From contig JAEYPR010000001.1 of the NCBI GenBank assembly GCA_023410535.1, positions 75,717 through 139,716 of the forward strand: a stretch of DNA of 64,000 nucleotides, in the 5' to 3' direction. Positions 42,488 to 51,869 of the stretch are shown here, one piece after another. A program made the position numbers and the translations under genes. Under the pieces are notes generated by a model. That model was not told the origin of the DNA. It saw only the letters and a list, made by a program, of their open reading frames with translations, and made no database searches. The DNA comes from Bacillota bacterium (GTDB taxonomy: Bacteria; Bacillota; UBA4882; UBA8346). Numbering within the stretch: the first letter of the stretch is position 1; the number at the start of each line of letters is the position of its first letter.

Positions 42488-43366
42488 GTGACAATCAGGG
42501 AATGGCCATTCAAGCGCAGACCCAAAAACGCGCCCGGTTCTGCCGGAAGTCAATCACCTATTTCAACCCTAAAAGGTTCCAGGCTTTATCTATATATCGC
42601 CTTGGCACTCGTCGCTTGCCTGATGGTGATCGTTAACGGTCAGGTTAAACTGTTGCAGCCGGTGGTACCGGAAGTCCGCAATGTTCATTATATCGATACG
42701 GTTGGTCAGAATCTCCTGTTCCGGGGGGGTCTGCCGCAGTACGGTAATCCCACGGTCTTTAATTATGACGGCTTAAAGCGCGCGATAATTCAAGCGGGAA
42801 AACGGGCCGGCGTCAAAGTTCCGGATGCTTTTTATCTATTCGACGTCAATCTTTTAAACATTGAATCGCCGGCCGATGCGCCAAGGATCTGGACGGAACA
42901 GAGTTTTTTCCGGGCAAAGCCGGGATTGGGCCGGATTCAGGTTTGGGGGCTCAACGGTACCGGGCTCCACGTCAACGATCCGGCATTGGCGGGCAAACGG
43001 GAGTTTTTGGCGCGGAACCTTGATAATTGGCTCAATGATCGTTTGCCGCTCCGGATCGAGACCTTACGGGAGTGGTTGGAAAGTCCGCCCGGTCACTTCA
43101 CGGGCAATCGCAATTTGCCGGTGGTATTTTACATTCATTGCGTTGCCGGTTGCGATCGCACCGGCGAGTTCAGCGGCGCTTATTATCTCCGTTATCTCGG
43201 GAAATCCTGGGAAGAGGTCAATGAATTGAATCAGACGATGTGTCCGAAAAACCGGCCGTTTGGCTGTAAAAATTACCGCGCGCTTCAGTGGTATGCCTTA
43301 TGGCTCAATTTGCAACGGGGTTTCGCCTTGCATTGGTGGCAAGATTTCCGTTGCAGCGGACATTGA
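42488..43366 (+). CDS. Membrane-anchored tyrosine/dual-specificity phosphatase-like protein
   Basis: A ~292-residue protein. GTG 42488 is taken as start because AAAGGAGG ends 10 bases upstream; an earlier ATG at 42419 has no ribosome binding site. One N-terminal membrane anchor (LYLYIALALVACLMVIV) is followed by an extracytoplasmic domain containing the phosphatase signature YIHCVAGCDRTGEFSGAYY: Cys218 and Arg224 in CX5R spacing, followed by Thr-Gly. Many tyrosine and inositol phosphatases share this loop. The catalytic domain being outside the membrane is unusual for a protein phosphatase and suggests a phosphorylated sugar, lipid or inositol substrate. It is 23 bases ahead of the GH38 gene, so the two are probably an operon. 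Confidence 0.72.
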   Translation: MTIREWPFKRRPKNAPGSAGSQSPISTLKGSRLYLYIALALVACLMVIVNGQVKLLQPVVPEVRNVHYIDTVGQNLLFRGGLPQYGNPTVFNYDGLKRAIIQAGKRAGVKVPDAFYLFDVNLLNIESPADAPRIWTEQSFFRAKPGLGRIQVWGLNGTGLHVNDPALAGKREFLARNLDNWLNDRLPLRIETLREWLESPPGHFTGNRNLPVVFYIHCVAGCDRTGEFSGAYYLRYLGKSWEEVNELNQTMCPKNRPFGCKNYRALQWYALWLNLQRGFALHWWQDFRCSGH

Positions 43367-43389
43367 AATCAAAGCGAAAGGGGGAACTC

Positions 43390-46300
43390 ATGCCTTACGC
43401 GAAAGCGCAGATGCGCACTGCGATCAAGCAGGCGATTGCCAAAACGAAAGCCAAGATTTATACCGTCGTTGGGCAATTGACGTTGACTGCTTGGGTTACT
43501 GCCGAGCCGGTCCCGTATGAATTCCGGATGACTGGCGTCAAGAAGGTTCTCCAAGTCGGCGATCAATGGGGCAAACCTTGGGATTGCGCCTGGTTTCATT
43601 TCGCGGGGGAGGTTCCTCCCGCGGCGGCCGAGAAAAAGGTGGTTTTATTGATCGACCTTGGCGGCGAAGCCTGTCTGGTTGATCAAACCGGCACTCCCAT
43701 CCAGGGTTTGACCAATGTGCACTCCCATTTTGACCGGAGCTTGGGAGCTCCCGATAAACGGGTCGTTGACCTGACCGCCCGGGCGAAAGGCAACGAGACC
43801 GTCAATCTTTGGGCCGACGCCAGCACCAACGATTTGTTTGGCAGATACACCGATCAGGGAATCATGCAGGAAGCGGCCATTGCCATTTGTGATGACTCCG
43901 TCAAAGCCCTCTATTATGATCTGGAATTTTTATTTGAACTCATGACGGTGCTGCCGGAGGAAAACGCCCGCCGGGACAGCATTTTATTCAGTTTATACCG
44001 GGCGGCCCTGATCATTGACCGCTTAACCCCGGCGGAAGTGTCCGGCGCGCGGAACGCCGTAGCCGCGGAAATTGCGAAGCGAAGCGCCACGCCATCCTTG
44101 TTCCTCAGCGCCTTGGGTCATTCCCACATTGATCTGGCTTGGTTATGGCCGCTCCGGGAGACGGTCCGGAAAGGCGCCCGGACTTTCGCCACCGCCTTGA
44201 TGATGTTGCAGCGCGATTCCGACTACGTGTTTGGCGCAAGCCAGCCGCAGTTGTATCAATGGATCAAACAGTTCTATCCGTTGTTATTCGAGCGGATCAA
44301 ACCCTGGGTCCGGGAAGGCCGATGGGAGACGTTGGGCGCCATGTGGGTGGAAGCCGATACCAACCTTCCCGGCGGTGAAGCCTTGGTGCGGCAAATTTTG
44401 TACGGTAAACGGTTTTTCAAACAAGAATTTGATCAAGACATCAATTTATTATGGCTACCGGATAGCTTTGGTTTTAACGGAGCGTTGCCGCAAATGATGA
44501 AGAAAGCGGGTCTTGATTATTTTTGTACGATTAAGCTTTCCTGGAACCTGTTTGACCGATTTCCGCATCACACTTTTATTTGGCAAGGAATTGACGGCAG
44601 CTGCGTCCTGGCGCACATGCCTCCCGAAGGGACCTACAACAGTTCGGCGGCGCCCCGCGCCATCCAGCAGGCGGAAGCCAATTATCTGGATAAAGGCAAT
44701 GCGGAACACGGCTTGGTGGTGTTTGGAATCGGGGACGGCGGCGGCGGTCCGGGCGAAGCGCATCTGGAGATGTTGCAACGGGAAAAGAGTTCCGCCGGTT
44801 TAGCGCCGGTCCGTCAAGAGCCGGCCACCGAATTTTTCCGGAAACTAGCGCGGCACGCTGATAACTACCGCAGCTGGCAAGGGGAGCTTTATTTGGAACG
44901 GCATCAAGGGACTTATACAACCCAAGCCCGGATTAAACGGTTTAACCGGAAGATCGAAATCGCCTTGCGCGATTTGGAATTTTTTGCGACTTTGGCGGCG
45001 TGGTGGCGCGGCGCCCCGTATCCGGCCGCCGCGTTGACGACCATCTGGCACGAGGTGTTGCTTTATCAATTTCACGACATGATGGCCGGTTCGGCGATCC
45101 AGAGGGTCCATCAGGAATCGACCGCCCGTTACGAAATATTGCTGCGGCAAATTGGCCTGTTGTGTACGGAAGCGATTGAAAAGGTCGCCGGAATGATTCA
45201 GACCGGGACAGCGCTCCGCCCGGTGGTTGTGTGGAACACGACCGGTTGGGAGCGGGCGGAATGGCTTAAAATTGATGATCGTTGGTATCGGGTCAAAGTT
45301 CCCGCGATGGGTTACGCTGTCATCGATTTGACGTTTCCCACCGCGCTGCCGGTCGCGCCGGTTGCGGGAGAACAATGGCTGGAAAACGATCAACTGCGTT
45401 TGAACTTGAGCGAGGGGGTGCTGGTCGAGATCTTCGATAAAGAATGGCAACGGCAAGCGCTCAGCGGCATCGGCAATCGCCTGGTCGTTTATGAAGATGC
45501 CGGGGACGCCTGGGATATTCCGATCGGGTATGCGGACCGGCCGCCGGAATGGATGCGTTTACGTCAGACCGTTGCTATGGTCGACGGACCCAAAGCCAGT
45601 ATCAAACAGACGTTTACATGGGGAAATTCGCTGTTGGAGCAGGAAGTGGTTTTGGTCCAAGGCAGTCGCCGGGTCGACTTTCACACCACGGTCGACTGGC
45701 AGGAACGTCAAAAAATGCTCCGGACATCGTTTCCGGTGGCGGTGGTGAGTCCCGAAGCGACCTGCGAGATTCAGTTCGGCTATATCAAACGCCCGACTCA
45801 CCCCAACACCACTTGGGAGATGGCGAAATATGAAGTTTGCGCCCACAAATGGATCGACCTTTCCGATACGGGATACGGCGTGGCGTTACTCAATGACTGC
45901 AAATACGGACATCGCGTGTTTAACGACATTTTAGATCTCAATCTGTTACGAAGCCCCAATTATCCCGATCCCACCGCGGACCGGGGGCGGCACGAGTTTA
46001 CCTATGCTTGTTATCCGCATCCGGGCGGCTTGGTTGAGGGGAAGGTTGTTCAAGCCGGATATGAGTTGAACATTCCCTTGACAGTAACGCCGGTCACCCC
46101 GAACGGCGCGGGCGCGTTACCACCGCAATATTCGTTTATCACGGTCGAGCCGGCCGATATCATTGTGGAAACGGTGAAATTGGCCGAAGCGGATTCACGG
46201 ATCATTATGCGGCTATATGAGAGCGCGGGTCGCGCAAACGTCGCCGCCATTGCGATCCATTGCCCCTTCCGCCACGTTGAACTGGTCAGTTTGACGGAGG

Positions 46301-46395
46301 AAGACTGCGACCAATCCGCGTTAGAAGTTGGCGCGGGAACAATCTCACTGCGTTTTGGCGCATTTGAGATTCATACCCTACGGATTGCCCCATGA
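43390..46395 (+). CDS. Alpha-mannosidase, glycoside hydrolase family 38
   Basis: A ~1001-residue GH38 enzyme, which removes alpha-mannose with a zinc-assisted retaining mechanism. Start ATG 43390 has AAAGGGGG upstream; the frame extends to 43288 without a better site. The N-terminal beta domain (residues ~1-230) precedes the catalytic domain with the zinc ligands His246 and Asp248 (LGHSHIDLAWLWP) and nucleophile Asp358 (LLWLPDSFGFNGALPQMM). FGIGDGGGGPGEAHLEML and LYQFHDMMAGSAIQRVHQES follow, the latter with a further zinc histidine. The C-terminal half is the large beta-sandwich. There is no signal peptide, so it acts on imported oligosaccharides. It is cotranscribed with the upstream phosphatase-like gene. 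Confidence 0.94.
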   Translation: MPYAKAQMRTAIKQAIAKTKAKIYTVVGQLTLTAWVTAEPVPYEFRMTGVKKVLQVGDQWGKPWDCAWFHFAGEVPPAAAEKKVVLLIDLGGEACLVDQTGTPIQGLTNVHSHFDRSLGAPDKRVVDLTARAKGNETVNLWADASTNDLFGRYTDQGIMQEAAIAICDDSVKALYYDLEFLFELMTVLPEENARRDSILFSLYRAALIIDRLTPAEVSGARNAVAAEIAKRSATPSLFLSALGHSHIDLAWLWPLRETVRKGARTFATALMMLQRDSDYVFGASQPQLYQWIKQFYPLLFERIKPWVREGRWETLGAMWVEADTNLPGGEALVRQILYGKRFFKQEFDQDINLLWLPDSFGFNGALPQMMKKAGLDYFCTIKLSWNLFDRFPHHTFIWQGIDGSCVLAHMPPEGTYNSSAAPRAIQQAEANYLDKGNAEHGLVVFGIGDGGGGPGEAHLEMLQREKSSAGLAPVRQEPATEFFRKLARHADNYRSWQGELYLERHQGTYTTQARIKRFNRKIEIALRDLEFFATLAAWWRGAPYPAAALTTIWHEVLLYQFHDMMAGSAIQRVHQESTARYEILLRQIGLLCTEAIEKVAGMIQTGTALRPVVVWNTTGWERAEWLKIDDRWYRVKVPAMGYAVIDLTFPTALPVAPVAGEQWLENDQLRLNLSEGVLVEIFDKEWQRQALSGIGNRLVVYEDAGDAWDIPIGYADRPPEWMRLRQTVAMVDGPKASIKQTFTWGNSLLEQEVVLVQGSRRVDFHTTVDWQERQKMLRTSFPVAVVSPEATCEIQFGYIKRPTHPNTTWEMAKYEVCAHKWIDLSDTGYGVALLNDCKYGHRVFNDILDLNLLRSPNYPDPTADRGRHEFTYACYPHPGGLVEGKVVQAGYELNIPLTVTPVTPNGAGALPPQYSFITVEPADIIVETVKLAEADSRIIMRLYESAGRANVAAIAIHCPFRHVELVSLTEEDCDQSALEVGAGTISLRFGAFEIHTLRIAP

Positions 46396-46458
46396 ATTGA
46401 AGGGGAAGCGCGTGTCGGAAAGCGTCGTTGCTGGGAAGGTGACGGCGCTTTTTCAATT
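46395..46458 (+). terminator. Terminator after the GH38 gene, sharing sequence with the hairpin at 42255
   Basis: AATTGAA (46395-46401) pairs with TTCAATT (46452-46458), and AAGCGC pairs with GCGCTT within. The 3' half carries GTTGCTGGGAAGGTGACG at 46427-46444 then GCGCTTTTT. This 22-base stretch is nearly identical to the loop and 3' arm of the hairpin at 42255-42304. Confidence 0.7.
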
Positions 46459-46574
46459 GGGGTGTATTTAACCTTCCGTTAACAGCGGTGTTTCCTAAAC
46501 AATAACCTAGAAGCAGATTGTCATAAAATGAATGTAACTTTGTTATAAAAAATAACAAATTCTTATAAAGTTTG

Positions 46575-46604
46575 TTGCGAACCTGACGATATTTAATTTA
46601 TAAT
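46575..46604 (+). promoter_or_regulatory. Sigma-A-type promoter of uxuA
   Basis: TTGCGA (46575-46580), an 18-base spacer and a perfect TATAAT (46599-46604), in an A+T-rich region 69 bases before the uxuA start. Confidence 0.65.
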
Positions 46605-46673
46605 TTTATGGCATAAAATCATTTAAACTGTGAGGATATGCTGCAACAACAAAACGACATGGGGTGATGAACG

Positions 46674-47714
46674 ATGAAGCTATCCTTCAGGTGGTATGGC
46701 GCGGAAGATTCGGTGAAGCTGGAGTATATCCGGCAGATCCCGGGAATGAGCAATATCGTTTCGGCTGTCTACGACGTACCGGCGGGGGAAGTTTGGAGCA
46801 ACGAGAGTATCGCGGCGCTGAAACAACCGATTGAATCAGCCGGGCTCCAATTTGAAGTGGTCGAAAGCGTACCGGTCCATGAGAGTATCAAGCTGGGAAC
46901 GGCCGACCGGGATCATTACATTGAAAATTATATCACCAATATCCGACGGCTGGCCGCCGCCGGGATTCGCTGTATCTGTTACAATTTCATGCCGGTCTTT
47001 GACTGGACCCGGACCCAACTGGACAAAGAGTTGGCCGACGGTTCAACGGCGTTGGTGTATTACGGCGAACAGTTGCAAAAGATGAATCCCTTGACCGGCG
47101 AGTTGGCGTTGCCCGGTTGGGACGCAAGCTATACCAAAGAGACCCTGACCAAGATCTTTGCGCAATACGAAAATGTCACCGGCGAACGGCTCTGGGAGAA
47201 CCTCCAATACTTTTTGGAAGCGATCGTGCCAATTGCCGAAAAATCCGGCGTCAAAATGGCGATTCACCCGGATGATCCGCCATGGCCGGTTTTTGGTTTG
47301 CCGCGGATCATTACCGGCGCAGCCAGTCTGGAACGGTTGGTAAAAATCGTCGACAGTCCGGTGAACGGCCTCGCGCTTTGTACCGGCTCCTTAGGCGCCA
47401 ATCCCAACAACAATATTCCTGAAATCGTCGGCAAATTTGCCGCTATGAGCCGGATCCATTTCATGCACGTCCGCAATGTCAAGCACGTTGAGGGCGGGTT
47501 TGAGGAGAGCGCCCACTATAGCCCCTACGGCTCCCTGGATATGGTCGCGATCTTAAAAGCCGCCTATCAAAACGGCTTTGACGGCTATATCCGTCCCGAC
47601 CACGGTCGGATGATCTGGGGCGAGACCGGGAAACCGGGCTACGGTTTGTATGACCGGGCGTTGGGAGCGCAATATATCATGGGGATTTGGGAGACGTTGA
47701 CGAAAGGTTGTTAG
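46674..47714 (+). CDS. uxuA: Mannonate dehydratase
   Basis: A 346-residue xylose-isomerase-like enzyme that dehydrates D-mannonate to 2-keto-3-deoxygluconate, the last specific step of glucuronate breakdown. It opens MKLSFRWYGAEDSVKLEYIR and contains CICYNFMPVFDWTRT, KMAIHPDDPPWPVFGLPR (metal-binding His and catalytic loop), LCTGSLGANPNNNIPE, HFMHVRNVK, and a C-terminal IRPDHGRMIWGE. Length and motifs agree with the short UxuA of Firmicutes. GGGGTGATG precedes the ATG, and a good promoter lies upstream. It is transcribed alone, ending at a terminator. It connects to the uxaB/uxaE/uxaA genes at 58.7-63.5 kb through the UxaE product fructuronate. Confidence 0.96.
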   Translation: MKLSFRWYGAEDSVKLEYIRQIPGMSNIVSAVYDVPAGEVWSNESIAALKQPIESAGLQFEVVESVPVHESIKLGTADRDHYIENYITNIRRLAAAGIRCICYNFMPVFDWTRTQLDKELADGSTALVYYGEQLQKMNPLTGELALPGWDASYTKETLTKIFAQYENVTGERLWENLQYFLEAIVPIAEKSGVKMAIHPDDPPWPVFGLPRIITGAASLERLVKIVDSPVNGLALCTGSLGANPNNNIPEIVGKFAAMSRIHFMHVRNVKHVEGGFEESAHYSPYGSLDMVAILKAAYQNGFDGYIRPDHGRMIWGETGKPGYGLYDRALGAQYIMGIWETLTKGC

Positions 47715-47741
47715 AGTGATTTTTAAGCGATAACGATTATG

Positions 47742-47784
47742 AAAAGTCCCCCTTCTTTACGGTTATATAGAGGGGGGTCTTTTT
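47742..47784 (+). terminator. Terminator of uxuA
   Basis: AAAAGTCCCCCT pairs with AGGGGGGTCTTTTT with one bulge, followed by a T-run ending at 47784. Confidence 0.7.
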
Positions 47785-47815
47785 ACGAATGGACCGTAAT
47801 TGAAGTGACCAATTA

Positions 47816-48097
47816 TTATGGTCTTTTTTGGGGATCCTGGCGATTATTAAAAACAGCATGAACTACAATTTGGTAAGTTTCGATCGTGTAAAAAATTGAG
47901 AATGGAAATTTTGGAACTACGCATCTTCGAAAACGGGAATAACAGGTTTCATACATTTCAGGGAAACTGAGAATATTATTTAAACATATCTCAATACAAT
48001 TCAGAAATTCATGACCAAGTCCTTTTCTTTGTTTTTCATACCATGAAAAAGCGAGCTCCATATCATCCTTCGCGTGATCAGTATATAGAAGGTGCAT
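47816..48097 (-). CDS. RelE/ParE-type toxin
   Basis: A ~93-residue protein with the RelE/ParE fold signature: an N-terminal YTDHAKDDMELAFSWYEKQR, FLNCIEICLNNILSFPEMYE in the middle, and RRCVVPKFPFSIFYTIETYQ then IVVHAVFNNRQDP at the end, where the family's C-terminal arginine and beta strands lie. The start is ATG 48097; the frame continues upstream but would overlap the antitoxin. It begins 2 bases after the antitoxin stop, in the usual antitoxin-first order. Whether it cleaves mRNA (RelE) or inhibits gyrase (ParE) cannot be told from sequence. Confidence 0.88.
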   Translation of the reverse strand: MHLLYTDHAKDDMELAFSWYEKQRKGLGHEFLNCIEICLNNILSFPEMYETCYSRFRRCVVPKFPFSIFYTIETYQIVVHAVFNNRQDPQKRP

Positions 48098-48099
48098 CT

Positions 48100-48321
48100 T
48101 TATTTTTCTCTCAATTCCTGATGCACACCTTCCCAATCATGGAGTTGCAAGTCTTTATTTTGATATTGGTGATACCGTTTATCCAGTTCCGTTTTTTGCC
48201 ATTCTGGTAAGGGCAAGACAGCATTGTTTCGGGCGATGCTATCCCATATTTTTTCCACTAATAATAATTGTTCAGATAATTCTAATTTATTAATTTCTTT
48301 TGCAATTTCATCCGGTTTCAT
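48100..48321 (-). CDS. Antitoxin of the addiction-module (Unstab_antitox) family
   Basis: A 73-residue acidic helical protein: EINKLELSEQLLLVEKIWDS then IARNNAVLPLPEWQKTELDK, matching the addiction-module component family in which the C-terminal tail wraps round a ParE/RelE-type toxin. GGAGG lies about 9 bases before the ATG on the minus strand. It is the first gene of a minus-strand pair with the toxin, and the pair stands alone between uxuA and the helicase. This is a typical chromosomal type II toxin-antitoxin module, possibly acquired. Confidence 0.88.
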   Translation of the reverse strand: MKPDEIAKEINKLELSEQLLLVEKIWDSIARNNAVLPLPEWQKTELDKRYHQYQNKDLQLHDWEGVHQELREK

Positions 48322-48536
48322 CGATTAAAACCTCCGGGTTTTCAAATATCTGTAAACCTCTTTGGATTAATTATAACAGGCAAACATATTGAGAACAAGC
48401 CTAGACTGATAGTGTATTGACCATCTGCTAAGCCGACTGGACTTCCCTCTTGTTACCTCCTCCGAAATATTGCATAATAAAAATACAACACAACGTATTA
48501 TTCCATTGAATACTAACCCCAATAAGGAAAAATTAA

Positions 48537-49844
48537 ATGCTCAACCAACCCGACGAACCATATATCGCGCTGCCGTCCTTTCAAGCCGCTCTCAACTGTA
48601 TTCAAAGCGGCACCCCGATCACTTTCATCTCCGGCAAAGCCGGAACCGGCAAATCCACTTTTACCAAAAAAGAGCTGACCAAGCTCAAAGGCAACACCGC
48701 CTTTCTCTCGCCGACCGGGATCGCCGCCTTGAATATCGGGGGACAAACCATTCATTCCTTCTTCAACTTGGAACACGGGCTGCAGGCCTTGGACCGGATT
48801 AAGAAAAGCCGCTTGCCGGAGATCTTTCAAGGATTGGATACACTGGTCATTGACGAGATCTCGATGGTCCGGGCCGACCTGATGGATGCGGTCAATTATT
48901 CGTTGCAGATTAACCGTGGTTCGGAAGCGCCGTTTGGCGGAGTGCGGGTGGTGCTGATCGGCGATCTCTACCAGTTGCCGCCGGTGGTACAAGCGGCGGA
49001 ACGGCGTGAGTTTACCGGCGGACGTTATGCGAACCGCTACTTTTTTAACGCGTTTTCGATTCGTTCGGCGATCGTCAACCAAAATTTTCGCTACATCAAG
49101 TTTTTTGAGATCTTCCGGCAAGCCGACCCGGCGTTCATCAACCTTTTGGAGCAGGTGCGCAACTGCCGTCTCACCCCGGAACTGCTCCAAACCTTAAACG
49201 GTCGCGTCTGCGCCGAGGGGAGTCTGAATCAGTTGGAGGATATCACCGTCTTGACCTGCACCAATGAAGCGGCCAATCTTTATAATAGCAGCAAACTGGA
49301 TGCCCTGCCGTCCTTTAAACGGCTTTACCATGCCGACGTCGAGGGCAAGTTCGCCCGCGAGGACTTTCCAACCCTGCCCATCCTACCGTTAAAAGTCGGG
49401 GCGAAAGTGATTTTTGTCAAAAACGATCCCGGCAAGGCGTGGGTCAACGGCACCACCGGCGTAATCAAAAAAATGAACGACCATAACCTGACCATCGAAA
49501 TCGCCGGAGCGGATTGCATCGTCGCCAAAGAGACCTGGGAAAAGGTGCAATACCGTTTTGCCGACGGGACATTCGAGAAGGTGGCGGTCGGGACGTTTCG
49601 CCAGTTCCCGATCAAACTTGGTTGGGCGTTGACCATTCATAAAAGCCAAAGCCTGACCCTGAACAATGTCTATCTTGACACCGGCCGGGGCGCTTTTGAC
49701 TCGGGCCAGATCTACGTGGCCTTAAGCAGAGTGCGCAAGCTGGACAATCTTTATCTGAAACAGCCGATCACCAACCGGGATCTGCTGATTGACGCCAGTA
49801 TCAATAAATTTTTGGATTATATTGAACGATTGGCCTGGGAGTAA
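48537..49844 (+). CDS. PIF1-like superfamily 1 DNA helicase
   Basis: A 435-residue SF1B (PIF1/RecD-like) helicase. Motif I is FISGKAGTGKSTFTK (residues ~30-44), motif Ia includes FLSPTGIAALNIGGQTIHSF, the DEIS Walker B is LVIDEISMVRADLMD, and motif III is VVLIGDLYQLPPV. The C-terminal half has GAKVIFVKNDPGKAWVNGTT, then GWALTIHKSQSLTLNNVYLD and IYVALSRVRKLDNLYL (motifs V and VI). It unwinds 5'-3' using ATP. Such stand-alone PIF1-like proteins are common in bacteria, often near mobile or defence genes; here it lies beside a toxin-antitoxin pair. The region 48322-48536 has no recognisable gene. Confidence 0.9.
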   Translation: MLNQPDEPYIALPSFQAALNCIQSGTPITFISGKAGTGKSTFTKKELTKLKGNTAFLSPTGIAALNIGGQTIHSFFNLEHGLQALDRIKKSRLPEIFQGLDTLVIDEISMVRADLMDAVNYSLQINRGSEAPFGGVRVVLIGDLYQLPPVVQAAERREFTGGRYANRYFFNAFSIRSAIVNQNFRYIKFFEIFRQADPAFINLLEQVRNCRLTPELLQTLNGRVCAEGSLNQLEDITVLTCTNEAANLYNSSKLDALPSFKRLYHADVEGKFAREDFPTLPILPLKVGAKVIFVKNDPGKAWVNGTTGVIKKMNDHNLTIEIAGADCIVAKETWEKVQYRFADGTFEKVAVGTFRQFPIKLGWALTIHKSQSLTLNNVYLDTGRGAFDSGQIYVALSRVRKLDNLYLKQPITNRDLLIDASINKFLDYIERLAWE

Positions 49845-49908
49845 AGGAGCATCCATCAGCTGACGCCGATTATCCTGTACCAAATTTCGTAGTGTAGAAA
49901 AAACATCA

Positions 49909-49942
49909 CGCCCCCTTTTTGCCGTGGCCGAGAGGGGGTTTT
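49909..49942 (+). terminator. Terminator after the PIF1-like helicase
   Basis: GCCCCCT and AGGGGG form the stem around a loop containing GCCGTGGCC, followed by TTTT. Downstream, a TATAAT at 50067-50072 is a plausible -10 box for the GH3 gene, without a good -35. Confidence 0.65.
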
Positions 49943-50127
49943 CGTTATGGATTGATTAGCACTAGGAATATCGGGGGTGAGTTGCCTCAGGTTCGATTTC
50001 CCGGAAAACTAAATTTTAGATAAAAGCTTTACAAAACGAACTAAATCATTATGCGAGGGTTCAAGCTATAATTGGTTTAGAAAATGCCAATCAAAACGAA
50101 AGATTGCACCAAAGGAGCTGTAAAAAT

Positions 50128-51846
50128 ATGAAACCTGCCAACCGTTACATTCGCGACCTTATTGCGCAAATGACCCTCGACCAGAAGGTCGGTGCATTGC
50201 TAACCTTAGGTTTTGCCGGAACAATGGCGCGGCCGCATATTTATGAGGATATCGTCAAGTATCATTGCGGCGGTTTGCGTTTGACCCCTCATGCCCGATT
50301 GTTCGGAAGTTATGTCGATCCCAAAACCGGCAAAAGCGTCGTTGACGTCGTCGATGCCAAAGGTTACAAAAAAGGAGTTCACCCGCCGTACGCCACCCCC
50401 GAAAATTACCAGGTCTTGTTGGATGAGTTGCAACAGCTGGCCCTAAGCCGGCCCTTGGGAATTCCGTTGCATTTCTCGTATGACCAGGAAGGCGGTACCA
50501 GCGCCGATTACAATTTCGGCGGCGTCAACCTGTTTCCCAAACCGATGGGTTTACGGGCGACCGGCGATAGCAAGCTCGCCTACGAAGTGGCGAAAGCTGT
50601 CTCCCGCCAAAGCCGGGCGGTGGGATTCAACTGGATCCATTCGCCGGTGCTTGATATCAACGTTAATCCGGCCAATCCCGAAGTATATACCCGGGCTTAC
50701 TCCGACCGGGTTGAAGATGTGGTGGAGTACGCCGTTCAATCGTGCCGCGGGTTTAAAGAAGGCGGATTGATCGCCACCGGCAAACACTTCCCGGGACGGG
50801 GCGATTCGGCGCTTGACGCGCACTTTGAGATGCCGGTGATCGATGTCGCCAAAGAAACGTTGCTCAACCGGGAGTTGGTTCCTTACAAAGAATTGATTGC
50901 CCAAGATTTGTTGCCGTCGATTATGATCGCCCATAGCATCTTCCCGGCGATCGACCCCGACGACGTCGCCACGGTCTCCAAGAAAGTCCTGACCGGATTG
51001 CTCCGCGAAGAGCTGGGCTTTGACGGCGTGATCACCACCGACAGCATGACCATGGGCGGCATCGCGGTCCGTTACGGAGTGGCCAATGCCTGCGCCATGT
51101 CCTTGGCCGCCGGCGCCGACCTGGTGTTGATGAAAGCCGAGAATCAATTGGTCGGCGAGACGGTCGAAACCATTAAACAGTTTGTCGTCAGCGGCCGGAT
51201 TAGCGAAGCCGAATTGGATCAGAAAGTTTACCGCGTCCTAAGTTTAAAATACGAGTTCGGCCTGTTCCACCAGGGCAACCATTGGCCGGAAAAACCGGCC
51301 GAGGTGATTGCCGATCCCCAAGTGGTGAATCTGACGAAGTTGGTTGCCAGAAAATCGGTCCTGGTCGCCCGGGACCGTCAGCAACTACTGCCGTTGGCCA
51401 CCGCCGAACGGGTTCTGGTCGTCGAACAGATCAATAAAACCCCCAATGACATGCATTGGCATCCCGGTGTCTTGTTTAAGCATTGCTTACGGCACAACCC
51501 CCATGCCGCCTATCTGGAGACTGCTTATCAATATGACGCCGAAGACAAACAAAATATCACCCGGAGCATTCAGCAGTTTGACACGGTCGTGCTCACCAAT
51601 TTCTATATCCGGGGCTCGCTCGCCAACAATGAATTTATCAGTGAATTGCTGGCGCAACACCCCCGCAAACGGTTTGTGATCGTCACCAACACGCCCTATC
51701 CGGCGTTGAGTATTCCCGAAGGGGCGGGGACGATTGTGCTCACTTTCGCCACTTCACCGGCGAATATCGAAGCCACCGCCGGCGTGCTCTTCGGTAAAAT
51801 CGCGCCGGAAGGGCAATGGCCGGTCGCCTACCAACTGCCCGAATAA
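50128..51846 (+). CDS. Glycoside hydrolase family 3 protein (NagZ-like)
   Basis: A ~572-residue cytoplasmic GH3 enzyme. Start ATG 50128 has AAAGGAG upstream. The N-terminal TIM barrel (residues ~1-370) carries FSYDQEGG, the NagZ-type motif ATGKHFPGRGDSALDAH with its His/Asp acid-base pair, and GVITTDSMTMGGIAVRYG with the nucleophile Asp. A C-terminal alpha/beta domain (residues ~390-570) follows. The KHFPG motif points to a beta-N-acetylhexosaminidase or phosphorylase-like activity rather than beta-glucosidase, but 'SALDAH' replaces the commoner 'SxxDSH', so specificity may differ. The lyase-like gene follows after 23 bases, so the pair likely attacks the same polysaccharide. Confidence 0.88.
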   Translation: MKPANRYIRDLIAQMTLDQKVGALLTLGFAGTMARPHIYEDIVKYHCGGLRLTPHARLFGSYVDPKTGKSVVDVVDAKGYKKGVHPPYATPENYQVLLDELQQLALSRPLGIPLHFSYDQEGGTSADYNFGGVNLFPKPMGLRATGDSKLAYEVAKAVSRQSRAVGFNWIHSPVLDINVNPANPEVYTRAYSDRVEDVVEYAVQSCRGFKEGGLIATGKHFPGRGDSALDAHFEMPVIDVAKETLLNRELVPYKELIAQDLLPSIMIAHSIFPAIDPDDVATVSKKVLTGLLREELGFDGVITTDSMTMGGIAVRYGVANACAMSLAAGADLVLMKAENQLVGETVETIKQFVVSGRISEAELDQKVYRVLSLKYEFGLFHQGNHWPEKPAEVIADPQVVNLTKLVARKSVLVARDRQQLLPLATAERVLVVEQINKTPNDMHWHPGVLFKHCLRHNPHAAYLETAYQYDAEDKQNITRSIQQFDTVVLTNFYIRGSLANNEFISELLAQHPRKRFVIVTNTPYPALSIPEGAGTIVLTFATSPANIEATAGVLFGKIAPEGQWPVAYQLPE

Positions 51847-51869
51847 TTATCATAGAGAAGGTGCAAACC

